Source: a virus. Taken from it: 57,194 nt of DNA. Position 1 is the stretch's first letter. Every line of letters begins with the position of its first letter. The stretch spans positions 1 to 57,194 of IMG/VR virus record IMGVR_UViG_3300046453_000072; one strand, written 5' to 3'. Below, one piece after another: positions 47,487 through 55,818 of the stretch. Position numbers and translations under genes: made by a program. A model generated the notes under the pieces. It was not told the DNA's origin, made no database searches, and was given only the letters and a program-made list of their open reading frames with translations.

Positions 47487-47960
47487 ATGCCAACACTTAC
47501 CGACGTCGGCCGCATTGGCCGTGACGCTGAACTTCGCTTCACTCCAAGCGGTGACCCCGTGATCAATCTGGCACTGGCCTGCGACTACGGCCGCAAGGGC
47601 CAGGACGGCAAGCGCCCGACCCAATGGGTAGACGCCACCCTCTGGGGTAAGCAGGCCGAAGCCATGGCGCCCTACCTGCTCAAGGGCCAGCAGATCTACT
47701 TCACCGTGGACGACGCCCACATCGAAACGTACGCCAAGACTGGCGGCGGTGAGGGCTTCAAGCTGACGGGCAAGATCATCTTGATCAAGTTCGTCGGATC
47801 ACCGCCCCAGGCGGCCAATCAACCGCAGCAGCAGTCCAGGCCTCAGCAGTCCCGGCAGCAGGCGGTAGCCCGACCAGCCCAGAACCAGCAGGCGGCCCCG
47901 CCCGACAGCTTCGACGACGACATCCCCTTCGCCCCCCTCCACCCTTTAAACGGTGTCTGA
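47487..47960 (+). CDS. ssb: single-stranded DNA-binding protein
   Basis: A 157-residue SSB with an OB fold at about 1-108 (VGRIGRDAELRFTPSGDPVI, LTGKIILIKFVG), a Gln/Pro-rich linker and the acidic tip DDDIPF. The tip is not the exact C-terminus: nine more residues follow (APLHPLNGV), which may weaken partner binding. It follows the exonuclease by 9 bases. Confidence 0.92.
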   Translation: MPTLTDVGRIGRDAELRFTPSGDPVINLALACDYGRKGQDGKRPTQWVDATLWGKQAEAMAPYLLKGQQIYFTVDDAHIETYAKTGGGEGFKLTGKIILIKFVGSPPQAANQPQQQSRPQQSRQQAVARPAQNQQAAPPDSFDDDIPFAPLHPLNGV

Positions 47961-47961
47961 C

Positions 47962-48318
47962 ATGGACCAAGCAATCGATGAAGCCGCAAAGCGGCAAAGT
48001 GGACTGGAGGCGGCGAAAGCTGCCTTCTTTGCATCCGGGGGTCAGGCACAGCTGATTCCAACAGGCCTCGGCAAGGACAGCCCTGGTGTCGATCAAATCC
48101 CGAAGACGGCGTACGGCTATCGGAACATCGAGGCGCCGAAGACCAAGCGCGGAAGACTCATCAGCGCCGACGAAAAAGCCGCCCTGGCCGCTCAATTGGT
48201 GGAGTGCAAAGCGGCCGGCATGACGCGGTACAAGGCCAGCAAGCACCTCGGCATTAGCGAAACGCTATGCCGCCGGCTGATCGCCGATTACTCACTCGAC
48301 TTCCCGGCATCAGCCTGA
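47962..48318 (+). CDS. small protein with C-terminal HTH-like segment
   Basis: A 118-residue protein starting MDQAIDEAAKRQSGLEAAKA. The C-terminal part (AAGMTRYKASKHLGISETLC, then RRLIADYSLDFPA) reads as a helix-turn-helix for DNA binding. A GTG at 47953 in frame overlaps the SSB stop and is an alternative start. Possible regulator or replication accessory; unassigned. Confidence 0.7.
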   Translation: MDQAIDEAAKRQSGLEAAKAAFFASGGQAQLIPTGLGKDSPGVDQIPKTAYGYRNIEAPKTKRGRLISADEKAALAAQLVECKAAGMTRYKASKHLGISETLCRRLIADYSLDFPASA

Positions 48319-48399
48319 TGCGCAGGATGGCTCGCGTGCAACAACGAAAACGACAAGCCTGGCTGGCATTGCCGGCCAGCGGCATTGAAGAGGTATCCC

Positions 48400-48726
48400 A
48401 TGGCTGTCGCGCAGAAAGATCGATCGGCAAAGGCTGCGGCGAGGCGAAAGACTCGCGGCGAGGAAGAAATCCGGCTGCATTGCATGGCCGGCACCCGGCA
48501 GGCCCTGGCTGAGCTGATGGCTTGGAGCGGTATCGAGGAACAGGGCGAGGCCATCACGCTTATGATTCATCATCTTCATGCATTAGGGCCTCAAAAGTCC
48601 TCCCCGCTGCTTGCCCCTCCGCGACACGTTATCGAGCTCTCCCAAAACGTGTCGCTGGCTCTTCATCGAAAGAGCCTGCTGATGATTCAGAAAGACCCAG
48701 GTGATGAAGTGATTTTTCCAAATTGA
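48400..48726 (+). CDS. small phage protein, unknown (conserved type)
   Basis: A 108-residue protein with a basic start (MAVAQKDRSAKAAARRKTRG) and the conserved-looking segment AGTRQALAELMAWSGIEEQG, then EAITLMIHHLHALGP. This is a familiar type in Pseudomonas prophages, possibly a ribbon-helix-helix variant, with no known role. GAGG is 9 bases before the ATG at 48400. Confidence 0.7.
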   Translation: MAVAQKDRSAKAAARRKTRGEEEIRLHCMAGTRQALAELMAWSGIEEQGEAITLMIHHLHALGPQKSSPLLAPPRHVIELSQNVSLALHRKSLLMIQKDPGDEVIFPN

Positions 48727-48734
48727 AATTCTAA

Positions 48735-49445
48735 CTATGTAAAACCTAGCGTCCTAAGATAATCTGGAGGTAGCATTTCATACGAACTCATAATGTTAAA
48801 TCCAGTTCCTTCTTCGCTGACATACATCAAGGTGACGAAATCCTTAACTCCAGACTTTCCACTGAGAGTTTCGTATTCAAAGCAAAATCTGTAAAAAACA
48901 AAGTCACCTTTCATACCACTCACTCTCAACTCTTTGGTATGAGTATTAGGAAGCGATCCGAGGAGTTGAGTACCGTCATGCATACCAGGCCCATACATCC
49001 TAAAATCAAGCCGCTTACAATACCCACCAACATTGATGACCTCAAAATTAAATGTAACCCCCGCGGCGGTCGTTGCTTCACCTACATATCGCAGTTCAAA
49101 TAACGGCTCAAGCGTTCTTTCATGAATCTCGTTGGCAACTCTCTGATTCTCCACCAAAGATTTGAGTTCTGTTGCCTGCAATATCAGAGAGGAATTACTA
49201 TTTGCTAGTTCCCTGCCCTGCTGCTGATACCCAAGGACCAACCACAAAAACGCTAATGGGGCAAACATGCCTGCCGCAAAATCCCCGAGTTCATTAAGCG
49301 GCAATGTAAACAATTCCGTAACTCTAGCCAAAACTATCGCTAAAAATACCGACAAATAAAGACTAGTTATTAGCCTTGCCCACTTCTCAAATTTTTGCTG
49401 TTTTGCCCAACGCCATCTTACCTTAATCCATTTTGGCGCCTTCAT
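48735..49445 (-). CDS. membrane protein moron, AT-rich, opposite strand
   Basis: A 236-residue protein with two membrane helices at about 25-43 and 57-73 ([18 protein letters not shown] and [20 protein letters not shown]), a short coiled coil ([20 protein letters not shown]) and a soluble beta-rich C-terminal domain of about 120 residues ([14 protein letters not shown]-type). It is read against the early operon, and its base content is clearly richer in A+T than its neighbours, so it was probably acquired separately. It resembles membrane-anchored sensors of defence or exclusion systems only in layout. Confidence 0.75.
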   Translation of the reverse strand: MKAPKWIKVRWRWAKQQKFEKWARLITSLYLSVFLAIVLARVTELFTLPLNELGDFAAGMFAPLAFLWLVLGYQQQGRELANSNSSLILQATELKSLVENQRVANEIHERTLEPLFELRYVGEATTAAGVTFNFEVINVGGYCKRLDFRMYGPGMHDGTQLLGSLPNTHTKELRVSGMKGDFVFYRFCFEYETLSGKSGVKDFVTLMYVSEEGTGFNIMSSYEMLPPDYLRTLGFT

Positions 49446-49540
49446 TGCCAGCTACTTCCTATCAAAATCCTAATCCTATCTCAAATTGCCACCATGCCGC
49501 ATCCGGCCACGGAGGGCGGCGCCTACCCGAGGTAACCGCA

Positions 49541-50548
49541 ATGCCTGTTCTCCACAGCATCATCCACAAGATCGACAAGAAGCCCGACGGCAGCCCGGCG
49601 ATCCTGCACTACAGCGGCGCCGAATTGGCCGAGAGCCAGGCCCGCGACGAGCTGATCAGCCAGTTCAACGAAAGCTACAACGCCAAGGCTGGCAAGGCCT
49701 GGGGATTCTTTCACGCTGAGTCTGGCGCCTTTCCCTTCAGTGGATGGCTCGGCAAGTACCTAGCTGGCGACGAAGGCTTCGTGTCCTTCAGCGACAACGC
49801 TGTCGAGCATCTGACGAAGCTGATGGAAGAGTCGAACCTCTCGGTCGGTGGCAACGCCCTGTTCTGCCACTACCAGCAGGGCCTTACCGATTACCTGATC
49901 ATTGCCCTGGTGCAGGAAACCGAAGCGGTCGTCATGACTGACGCATTGACGTTACTCCCCGTTCGGCGCCTGGATCTGGATCACCTGCATCTGGCGGCCC
50001 GCATCAACCTCAGCGAGTGGAAGAGCAACCCAGCATCCCGCCAGTACATCTCGTTCATCAAGGGCAAGAATGGGCGCAAGTCGAGCGACTACTTCCGCGA
50101 CTTCATTGGCTGTCAGGAAGGCGTCGACGGCCCGGGCGAGACCCGCACCCTGCTGAAGGCGTTCAGCGACTTCGTAGAAAGTGAGGACCTGGGCGAAGAG
50201 TCGGCACGAGAGAAGACGAACACGCTGGTCAATTACTCCATGGCCCAGGCCAAACTGGGGGAGCCGATCACGCTCGAGGAGCTCTCTGGGCTGATCGACG
50301 AAGATCAGCCGAAGACCTTCTATGACTTCATCAAGGCGAAAGATTACGGGCTTTCCGAGATCCTGCCGCCGGACAAGAAAACTCTAAACAAATTCCGGCG
50401 CTTCACCGGCCGCATCGACGGCCTGTCGATCAGCTTCGAGCAGCACCTGCTCGGCTCGAAAGTTGAGTTTGACGAAGCTGGCGGCACCCTGACGCTGCGC
50501 AGTCTGCCGACCCAGCTCACTGATCAACTCAAGCGCGCAGTCGCCTGA
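49541..50548 (+). CDS. nucleoid-associated protein NdpA/YejK-like
   Basis: A 335-residue member of the NdpA (37-kDa nucleoid-associated) family: [20 protein letters not shown] at the start, [20 protein letters not shown] at ~108-127, [20 protein letters not shown], then [20 protein letters not shown]. The host has its own copy in most Pseudomonas; a phage copy may alter host or phage DNA packing or stop host silencing. GAGGTAACCGCA precedes the ATG at 49541. Confidence 0.88.
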   Translation: MPVLHSIIHKIDKKPDGSPAILHYSGAELAESQARDELISQFNESYNAKAGKAWGFFHAESGAFPFSGWLGKYLAGDEGFVSFSDNAVEHLTKLMEESNLSVGGNALFCHYQQGLTDYLIIALVQETEAVVMTDALTLLPVRRLDLDHLHLAARINLSEWKSNPASRQYISFIKGKNGRKSSDYFRDFIGCQEGVDGPGETRTLLKAFSDFVESEDLGEESAREKTNTLVNYSMAQAKLGEPITLEELSGLIDEDQPKTFYDFIKAKDYGLSEILPPDKKTLNKFRRFTGRIDGLSISFEQHLLGSKVEFDEAGGTLTLRSLPTQLTDQLKRAVA

Positions 50549-50559
50549 TCCACCCTCAC

Positions 50560-50838
50560 CTATAGCGCTGAGACAGCGCCAATGAGATTGGCAGCGACTT
50601 GTAGGGCGACAGTTACCGCAGCAGCAAAGGCTGCTCGACTGTTCCACTTTGATTGCAGGCGTAGCGTTCCATAGAGCTCGCCTCCGTCAACGATAGTGGC
50701 CTTCCAGAAATCTCCATCTGGCGAATTTTCAAAGCCCGGAGGCGGCGGAGCCTTTACCACAGCAGCCGTTACCCAGAAGGCAGCCGATAAGACCCCGAAC
50801 AAAAGTGAAGTGGCATTCACAATCAGCACGCAGTTCAC
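50560..50838 (-). CDS. small membrane protein on the opposite strand
   Basis: A 92-residue protein starting at a GTG (50838) directly after AAGGAGGTGATC, an almost perfect ribosome binding site, which decides the start over an ATG at 50892. Two membrane helices are at about 8-27 and 70-90 (LLFGVLSAAFWVTAAVVKA and AAVTVALQVAANLIGAVSAL) with a loop facing one side. Unknown family; it is inserted antisense between the ndpA-like gene and the methyltransferase. Confidence 0.65.
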   Translation of the reverse strand: MNCVLIVNATSLLFGVLSAAFWVTAAVVKAPPPPGFENSPDGDFWKATIVDGGELYGTLRLQSKWNSRAAFAAAVTVALQVAANLIGAVSAL

Positions 50839-50940
50839 GATCACCTCCTTGATCCGGCCCCATTCCAGGCCGAACACAAATACCCACTTCACGAAACGTC
50901 AGCTTAGCCACTGACCGCCGAAGCAGGAAAGCCATTTGCA

Positions 50941-51237
50941 TTAGCGATTAGCGGTTTGCAGCCGCCATCTTGCAGCCTGTAGAACCTGGTCCGGAAAGAG
51001 GCGTGAAAACTCTGGCCTAAGCATGATGGACTCTACTGTCAAATACTCCCTGTTTTCCCTGAGGAGCCGTCGAAACCCATCCTGAAAATCGGGTGATTGG
51101 ACGAGTTTTATTGATACCTCAACGGGATGTTGTGCTCGATTCATTGCCTCCCACTTGGTGGGGTGATAGCCGAAATCGTGACACTCACGAATCGCTTCGA
51201 AAATCGCCTGAGAAAATGCCGCTCTTAACTGCTCCAT
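50941..51237 (-). CDS. small soluble protein on the opposite strand
   Basis: A 98-residue protein starting MEQLRAAFSQAIFEAIRECH and including GYHPTKWEAMNRAQHPVEVS, then FRRLLRENREYLTVESIMLR. Helical, soluble, no family recognised. It lies before the 92-residue membrane protein on the same strand, so the two may form a unit. Confidence 0.68.
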   Translation of the reverse strand: MEQLRAAFSQAIFEAIRECHDFGYHPTKWEAMNRAQHPVEVSIKLVQSPDFQDGFRRLLRENREYLTVESIMLRPEFSRLFPDQVLQAARWRLQTANR

Positions 51238-51336
51238 TGACTAACTCCGCTCCAAAACCAAGATGGCACATCGCCTCTTTTTGACACTCTTCAATACTCC
51301 ATTTCAACAAATCACGCCAGCCGGCGAGGATCCCCT

Positions 51337-53142
51337 ATGTCCGCAGAACAGAAATTGCCCCAGTTCATCCACCGTCAGCCAAGCATGGGCCTGCCATTCG
51401 AAAAGGAACTGGTGGTTGACCTGTTCGCCGGCGGCGGCGGTGCCAGCACCGGGATAGCCCGGGCGTACCGGGAGCCGGATGTCGCGGTGAACCACAACCC
51501 TATTGCCCTGGCCGTTCACCGCGCCAATCACCCGCAGACGGCGCACTATGTTGCGGACGTGTTCGAGGTGGATCCGGTCCATGCCACCGGCGGCCAGCCG
51601 GTCGGCATTCTCTGGGCTTCGCCGGATTGCCGGCATCACAGCAAGGCCAAGGGCGGCGCACCGCGTGACCGAGGAGTGCGCGGGCTCGCTTGGGTGGTTG
51701 TTCGCTGGGCGCACGCCACCCGGCCGCGCCTGATGTTCCTGGAGAACGTCGAAGAGTTCTGTGACTGGGGCCCGATCGACGAAAACGGCCAGCCGATCAA
51801 GGCCGAGCGGGGACGGACCTTCAAGGCATTCATCGCCGCGCTCAGCACCGGTCTCGCCGCCGACCACCCGGACATGCCAGAGGTCCTGCAATCGATCGGC
51901 GAATATGTTCCTGCGGAAAGCCTGGTGCGCGGCTTGGGCTACAACGTCGAATGGCGCGAGCGCATCGCTGCCAACGCCGGCACCCCGACCATCCGCAAGC
52001 GTCTGTACCTGGTGGCCCGAAGCGACGGCAAGCCGATAGTGTGGCCAGCGCCAAAGCGTCACAAAGTCCCGACGGCGAAGCAGCAAGCTTGGCGAACTGC
52101 CGCGGAATGCATCGACTGGAGCAACTTGGGCCGCACGATCTTCCGGGACAAGCCGATGGCCATGAACACCATGCGCCGCGTGGCCAAGGGTTGCTGGCGA
52201 CACGTGCTGACCAGTGCGAAGCCATTCATTGTCCCAATGCGTGGCACATCCGAAGCGCACACCAGCACCCACGGCGTCGACGAAGCGCTGTCGACCATCA
52301 GCGCCGGCGGCACGCATCACGCATTGGTGCAGCCGGTAGCGGCGCCGTTTCTCACCGAGTGCGCCAACGGCTCATCTCAACGCAACTTCGACGCGCAAGA
52401 GCCACTGCGCACGCAGGTTGCCCAAGTAAAAGGCGGCCACTTCGCGATGGTTGCCGCGCACATGACAGCCTTCGGGCAGAACGCCGTCGGTAGCTCGCCG
52501 GACGAGCCTACACAGACCGTGCTGGCCGGCGCCGCGCGACACGGCGTCGTCGCTGCGTTCTTCGAACAGGCGAATGGTGGGTATTACAAAGGCGATGGCC
52601 GCTCGGCCTTCGACCCTATCTCGACCATCTGCCAATCCGGCGCCAACCAGCGTTTGGTCAACGCGTACTTGGTGAAGTATTACGGCAACGAGAAGGACGG
52701 CATATCGCTCACCGAGCCGATGCACACCCTGCCGACGAAAGATCGAGTCGCGCTGGTCGAAGTTGTGCAGGTGCTGGACAGCCTGACGCCTGAACAGTTG
52801 GAAGGTGCGCGCCGCTGCGCTGCCTTCATGCACGAGCATCTGCCGGAGCACTTCAAAGATCCGGCGGACCTGGTCATGGTCGGCGGTTATGTGCTGGTCG
52901 ACATCACCCTGCGTATGCTACAGCCGCCTGAGCTCAAGGCAGCCCAGGGCTTCGACAAGGCCTACATCATCGATCGCGGCCTGTTCGTCGACCCGGTGAC
53001 CGGCGCCGAAGAATGGCGCAACATCAACAAGACGGACCAGGTCCGGCTGATCGGCAATAGTGTCTGCCCGGATGAGGCCGAAGCACTGGTCAGCGCCAAC
53101 GCCGCCGACATCATCGAGCTATACCAGCGGCTCGCTGCCTGA
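51337..53142 (+). CDS. C5 cytosine DNA methyltransferase (orphan)
   Basis: A 601-residue DNA (cytosine-5) methyltransferase. Motif I is VVDLFAGGGGASTGI at 26-40, motif IV is SPDCRHHSK with the catalytic Cys98 (the usual PC becomes DC), motif VI is ENVEEF at 136-141 and motif VIII is TIRKRLYLVA near 218-227. A long region at about 300-460 with repeated T(H)HALVQP / DEPTQTVLAGAARHG units, typical of phage enzymes of this type, precedes the last motifs. There is no restriction partner, so it probably protects phage DNA. AGGATCCCCT precedes the ATG. Confidence 0.92.
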   Translation: MSAEQKLPQFIHRQPSMGLPFEKELVVDLFAGGGGASTGIARAYREPDVAVNHNPIALAVHRANHPQTAHYVADVFEVDPVHATGGQPVGILWASPDCRHHSKAKGGAPRDRGVRGLAWVVVRWAHATRPRLMFLENVEEFCDWGPIDENGQPIKAERGRTFKAFIAALSTGLAADHPDMPEVLQSIGEYVPAESLVRGLGYNVEWRERIAANAGTPTIRKRLYLVARSDGKPIVWPAPKRHKVPTAKQQAWRTAAECIDWSNLGRTIFRDKPMAMNTMRRVAKGCWRHVLTSAKPFIVPMRGTSEAHTSTHGVDEALSTISAGGTHHALVQPVAAPFLTECANGSSQRNFDAQEPLRTQVAQVKGGHFAMVAAHMTAFGQNAVGSSPDEPTQTVLAGAARHGVVAAFFEQANGGYYKGDGRSAFDPISTICQSGANQRLVNAYLVKYYGNEKDGISLTEPMHTLPTKDRVALVEVVQVLDSLTPEQLEGARRCAAFMHEHLPEHFKDPADLVMVGGYVLVDITLRMLQPPELKAAQGFDKAYIIDRGLFVDPVTGAEEWRNINKTDQVRLIGNSVCPDEAEALVSANAADIIELYQRLAA

Positions 53143-53178
53143 CGGAGCCTTATGTTCACGGCAGGACTTGAACGACGT

Positions 53179-53829
53179 CTACTGCCAATTTTCTGCGAGA
53201 TTTTTAACCATGTTAAAAGAATTAAAAGCAGGCCTAACCTTGAAGCATTCGACCTCATTCCTGAGATCACCAAGAGCTGAGTGCAATTCTTTTTTAGTAA
53301 TTTTCGCAGCGCAACCAACATAAACCTCAACCAACTTCAATTCCTCACTAAAGGTCTCAAAATAGAGTCCACTTTCTGGGTCTGGCTTCCCTAGAAATCC
53401 AAACAATCGCACTTCCTGCTCATAAGACCAATGATCATACTTTGTAAGAAAACACTCCACGGTCCTCGGATCAGTAACATCTAGAGCCAAAGGCTTATCA
53501 AAATTAAAATCGATGCGATCAGAAACGTAGCGAACTGGCGCGAGAAAACTCTCAGGTATCTCAAAGCCCAAGCAAATCCCCTTATGCCGATTCGCATAAT
53601 GGGCCCACTGGACAGGGCTGCCCATTGACTTACTGAAGCAGATCATTCCTGTGTCTGCAGCAGTTGAGCTTTTGAACTTACCCATTCGGCGCCTTAGCTC
53701 CTCATCACTTAACGCATGGCAAAACAGTTCGAATGGATCATTTACGGAATCGAACTGAGAGACTTTTAAACGTCTTTTCGCCAAGTTGATCAAGCCATAT
53801 TGATCATCTACAAAATGATAAGCCAGCAT
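53179..53829 (-). CDS. DUF2971-like protein, AT-rich moron
   Basis: A 216-residue protein with the DUF2971 pattern: YHFVDDQYGLINLAKRRLKV, SQFDSVNDPFELFCHALSDE, GMICFSKSMGSPVQWAHYAN, then RHKGICLGFEIP and SYEQEVRLFGF. The family is common in defence islands and mobile elements, but its activity is not defined. It is on the strand opposite to the early operon and is AT-rich compared with both neighbours, which points to separate acquisition. I see no partner gene. Confidence 0.78.
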   Translation of the reverse strand: MLAYHFVDDQYGLINLAKRRLKVSQFDSVNDPFELFCHALSDEELRRRMGKFKSSTAADTGMICFSKSMGSPVQWAHYANRHKGICLGFEIPESFLAPVRYVSDRIDFNFDKPLALDVTDPRTVECFLTKYDHWSYEQEVRLFGFLGKPDPESGLYFETFSEELKLVEVYVGCAAKITKKELHSALGDLRNEVECFKVRPAFNSFNMVKNLAENWQ

Positions 53830-53944
53830 TCACCGCTCCCAGCATGTGCAAAGCACAGAAGAATACCAATTTTAGCTACTTGAATGAATAAGCTTGTTGA
53901 ATCCCCCCTTCAAAGTCAGCCGCCATAGCGGCAAGGACGAAGTC

Positions 53945-54259
53945 ATGCCTGAAGAAAAGTTGATTGGCCCCGTCGAAGTCGTGCGAGGCGATGACGGCTA
54001 TTGGTATCACCCGGACATCCCTGAATTCGATGAAGACGCCGAGGCGTGGAAAGCGTGGCTTGAATCTCAGGGTTTGAAGGTGATCGGCTGGCACATGGAT
54101 TCCGACTTGGACGCTCACCCCTACTGGGAAGACGGCGAGGCCCACTGCATCGGCTGGGAGCCTGAGACGCCGCCCGATGATGGCTGGTTCATGCTCGGCA
54201 TTTTCGATACTGATAACGGCCCGTATGTGCAGTGGGCACGCCGCGAGGTGGCGCCATGA
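53945..54259 (+). CDS. small acidic early protein, unknown
   Basis: A 104-residue acidic protein starting MPEEKLIGPVEVVRGDDGYW with many Trp and Asp/Glu residues (PEFDEDAEAWKAWLESQGLK). AAGGACGAAGTC gives the ribosome binding site. The acidic, Trp-rich make-up could suit a nucleic-acid mimic, but that is speculation. It is coupled to the next gene by ATGA. Confidence 0.68.
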   Translation: MPEEKLIGPVEVVRGDDGYWYHPDIPEFDEDAEAWKAWLESQGLKVIGWHMDSDLDAHPYWEDGEAHCIGWEPETPPDDGWFMLGIFDTDNGPYVQWARREVAP

Positions 54260-54822
54260 TCATCGACGACGTGATGACCGACAAAATAACCCTGCACGGC
54301 CTCGGCTTTGTCCAGGTTCAACTCCAGGGCAATCAACGCCTGCACGTCTGGCACCCTGAGCTGCCGCGCCGTGCCTGCTTCGAGCACTCCGCAATCCACG
54401 ACCATCGCTTCAACTTCACTTCCCGGGTGATTGTCGGCACGCAGATCAACCATGAGTTCGACATGGTGTGCCACGACGCAGGCGAGTTCGTGCTGTACCT
54501 GCATGAAGGTGCACGAACTGCCGGCGGCGGACGGCCATGGACACCAGACGGGCGCGCCGACCTGGTCCCGGCCGGCACCTTCGAGGTCACCGCCGGCAAC
54601 GACTACAACACCCGAGCCTATGAATACCACCGCACCGAGCCCGGCGGCGATGGACGAGTGGCGACGATTATGGCCAAGCGTGGCGAGTATCCGACCGGCG
54701 CGCACTCAACCTGCCGATTCGGCATTGAGCCCGACACGGATTTCGATCGTTTTCAGTGGTCACCGGCCAAGCTCTGGGAGGTCGTCAGCGAAGTGCTGCT
54801 CGGCCAGAAGGTGATGCCATGA
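54256..54822 (+). CDS. unrecognised protein with cupin-like His pattern
   Basis: A 188-residue protein starting MIIDDVMTDKITLHGLGFVQ. The stretch HSAIHDHRFNFTSRVIVG (about 45-62) and a later Glu/His-bearing AYEYHRTEPG are like metal-binding cupins. It could be a small oxygenase or binding protein. The ATG overlaps the previous stop, and its own stop overlaps the following start, so it is one of three coupled genes. Confidence 0.68.
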   Translation: MIIDDVMTDKITLHGLGFVQVQLQGNQRLHVWHPELPRRACFEHSAIHDHRFNFTSRVIVGTQINHEFDMVCHDAGEFVLYLHEGARTAGGGRPWTPDGRADLVPAGTFEVTAGNDYNTRAYEYHRTEPGGDGRVATIMAKRGEYPTGAHSTCRFGIEPDTDFDRFQWSPAKLWEVVSEVLLGQKVMP

Positions 54823-55175
54823 AGCTGACGGAGAAGCAGCGCGCCATCCTCGAGGAGCTGCGCAAGATTGGCCGGGATAACGCATACCGCTATCGCGGCG
54901 TAACGCCGTACCTCCACCAGGGTGACTGCGAGAAGCTGGCCAAGGGTGATCAAGCGTGTGTGTTCGGCATGGGCGGTCTGACCTATCAGGTTGGTCATCG
55001 CCTCGGGATCAACGCCCAGTCCGTGCTGAGTGTCTTCAAGGCACTTCAACGCAAGGGACTGGTGGTTCGTGAGGAGTCTTATCCAGAGTACCAGCGCCCC
55101 CGTTACTGGTGGCCGGTCGGTTTGGCTGCGGAGCTGGCCGGCGAGCTCTTGCCTGCCAGCGAGGTGACGCCATGA
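54819..55175 (+). CDS. small winged-helix-like protein
   Basis: A 118-residue protein with a likely winged helix-turn-helix: MKLTEKQRAILEELRKIGRD, LTYQVGHRLGINAQSVLSVF, then KALQRKGLVVREESYPE. It may be a regulator of the int end of the operon. The ATG at 54819 overlaps the previous stop as ATGA. Confidence 0.7.
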   Translation: MKLTEKQRAILEELRKIGRDNAYRYRGVTPYLHQGDCEKLAKGDQACVFGMGGLTYQVGHRLGINAQSVLSVFKALQRKGLVVREESYPEYQRPRYWWPVGLAAELAGELLPASEVTP

Positions 55176-55228
55176 TCGCCCTCGCCTGGTTCGCCTACGT
55201 GTACTGCTACAAGGGGCCGTGGCAGTAG
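55172..55228 (+). CDS. 18-residue hydrophobic peptide, possible
   Basis: MIALAWFAYVYCYKGPWQ, starting in an ATGA overlap with the previous gene. The tight coupling is the only support; it may be chance. Confidence 0.3.
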   Translation: MIALAWFAYVYCYKGPWQ

Positions 55229-55398
55229 GGTTCACCCCGCCAGCTACCTTCAGGGGGAGAAAGCGTGCGCGCAACTGGCGAGGCGAACCAATAAACCTTA
55301 GTTCAGCCATTCAGCCTGCCTAACACCCCTCATCTGATTTCCACAACCCACCTATCCCATCAACCACCTTCTGCCGCCACGCGCGGCATGGAGCATCT

Positions 55399-55818
55399 AT
55401 GTCTGCAGAACTGGCGCAGGCGCCTTCCCGGCCCCGACGCGAAAGCATCCTCCCTCGTTTCATCCGTGCCGGCGCCGCGCCTATTTACCTGGGCATGTGC
55501 CGCGCCGAATTCGACAAAACCGTACGCCCATATGTCAGCGAGTTTCCCATAGGCGAGCGCGGTGTTGGCTTCGACCGCCAGGAGCTGGATGACTGGGCAA
55601 CGGCGTATGTCGAGGCCAAAGCAATTGATAAAAAACGCGCCCCGGAGCAACAATTGCCCCGCAGCGAGCGCCTGAAAGGAGATAAATCATGGCGCGAAAA
55701 TCGATCACAGGCCTCTCCGAGAGGAAAGGCATCTGGCATATCGACAAGAAAATCAACGGAGAACGACTTTACGAAAGCACTGGAACTGGTGACCGGGAAG
55801 AAGCGGAACGCTACCTGA
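55399..55818 (+). CDS. excisionase-position DNA-binding protein
   Basis: A 139-residue protein just before the integrase. Residues about 18-70 (LPRFIRAGAAPIYLGMCRAE, FDKTVRPYVSEFPIGERGVG, then FDRQELDDWATAYVE) fit an AlpA/excisionase-like winged helix fold; the last ~50 residues are basic and low complexity. Its 3' end overlaps the integrase start by 130 bases in another frame, so the two must be translated from one mRNA. An excisionase role is inferred from position and fold pattern. Confidence 0.7.
   Translation: MSAELAQAPSRPRRESILPRFIRAGAAPIYLGMCRAEFDKTVRPYVSEFPIGERGVGFDRQELDDWATAYVEAKAIDKKRAPEQQLPRSERLKGDKSWRENRSQASPRGKASGISTRKSTENDFTKALELVTGKKRNAT

Noticed and set aside
46812-47720. 302-codon minus-strand open frame
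   Set aside because: Antisense to the exonuclease and SSB genes; no support of its own.
51304-52320. 338-codon minus-strand open frame
   Set aside because: Antisense to the methyltransferase, whose motifs are intact; composition is that of a shadow frame.
53179-53829. Restriction endonuclease partner of the methyltransferase
   Set aside because: The protein fits DUF2971 and shows no nuclease motif; the orientation and base content also differ.
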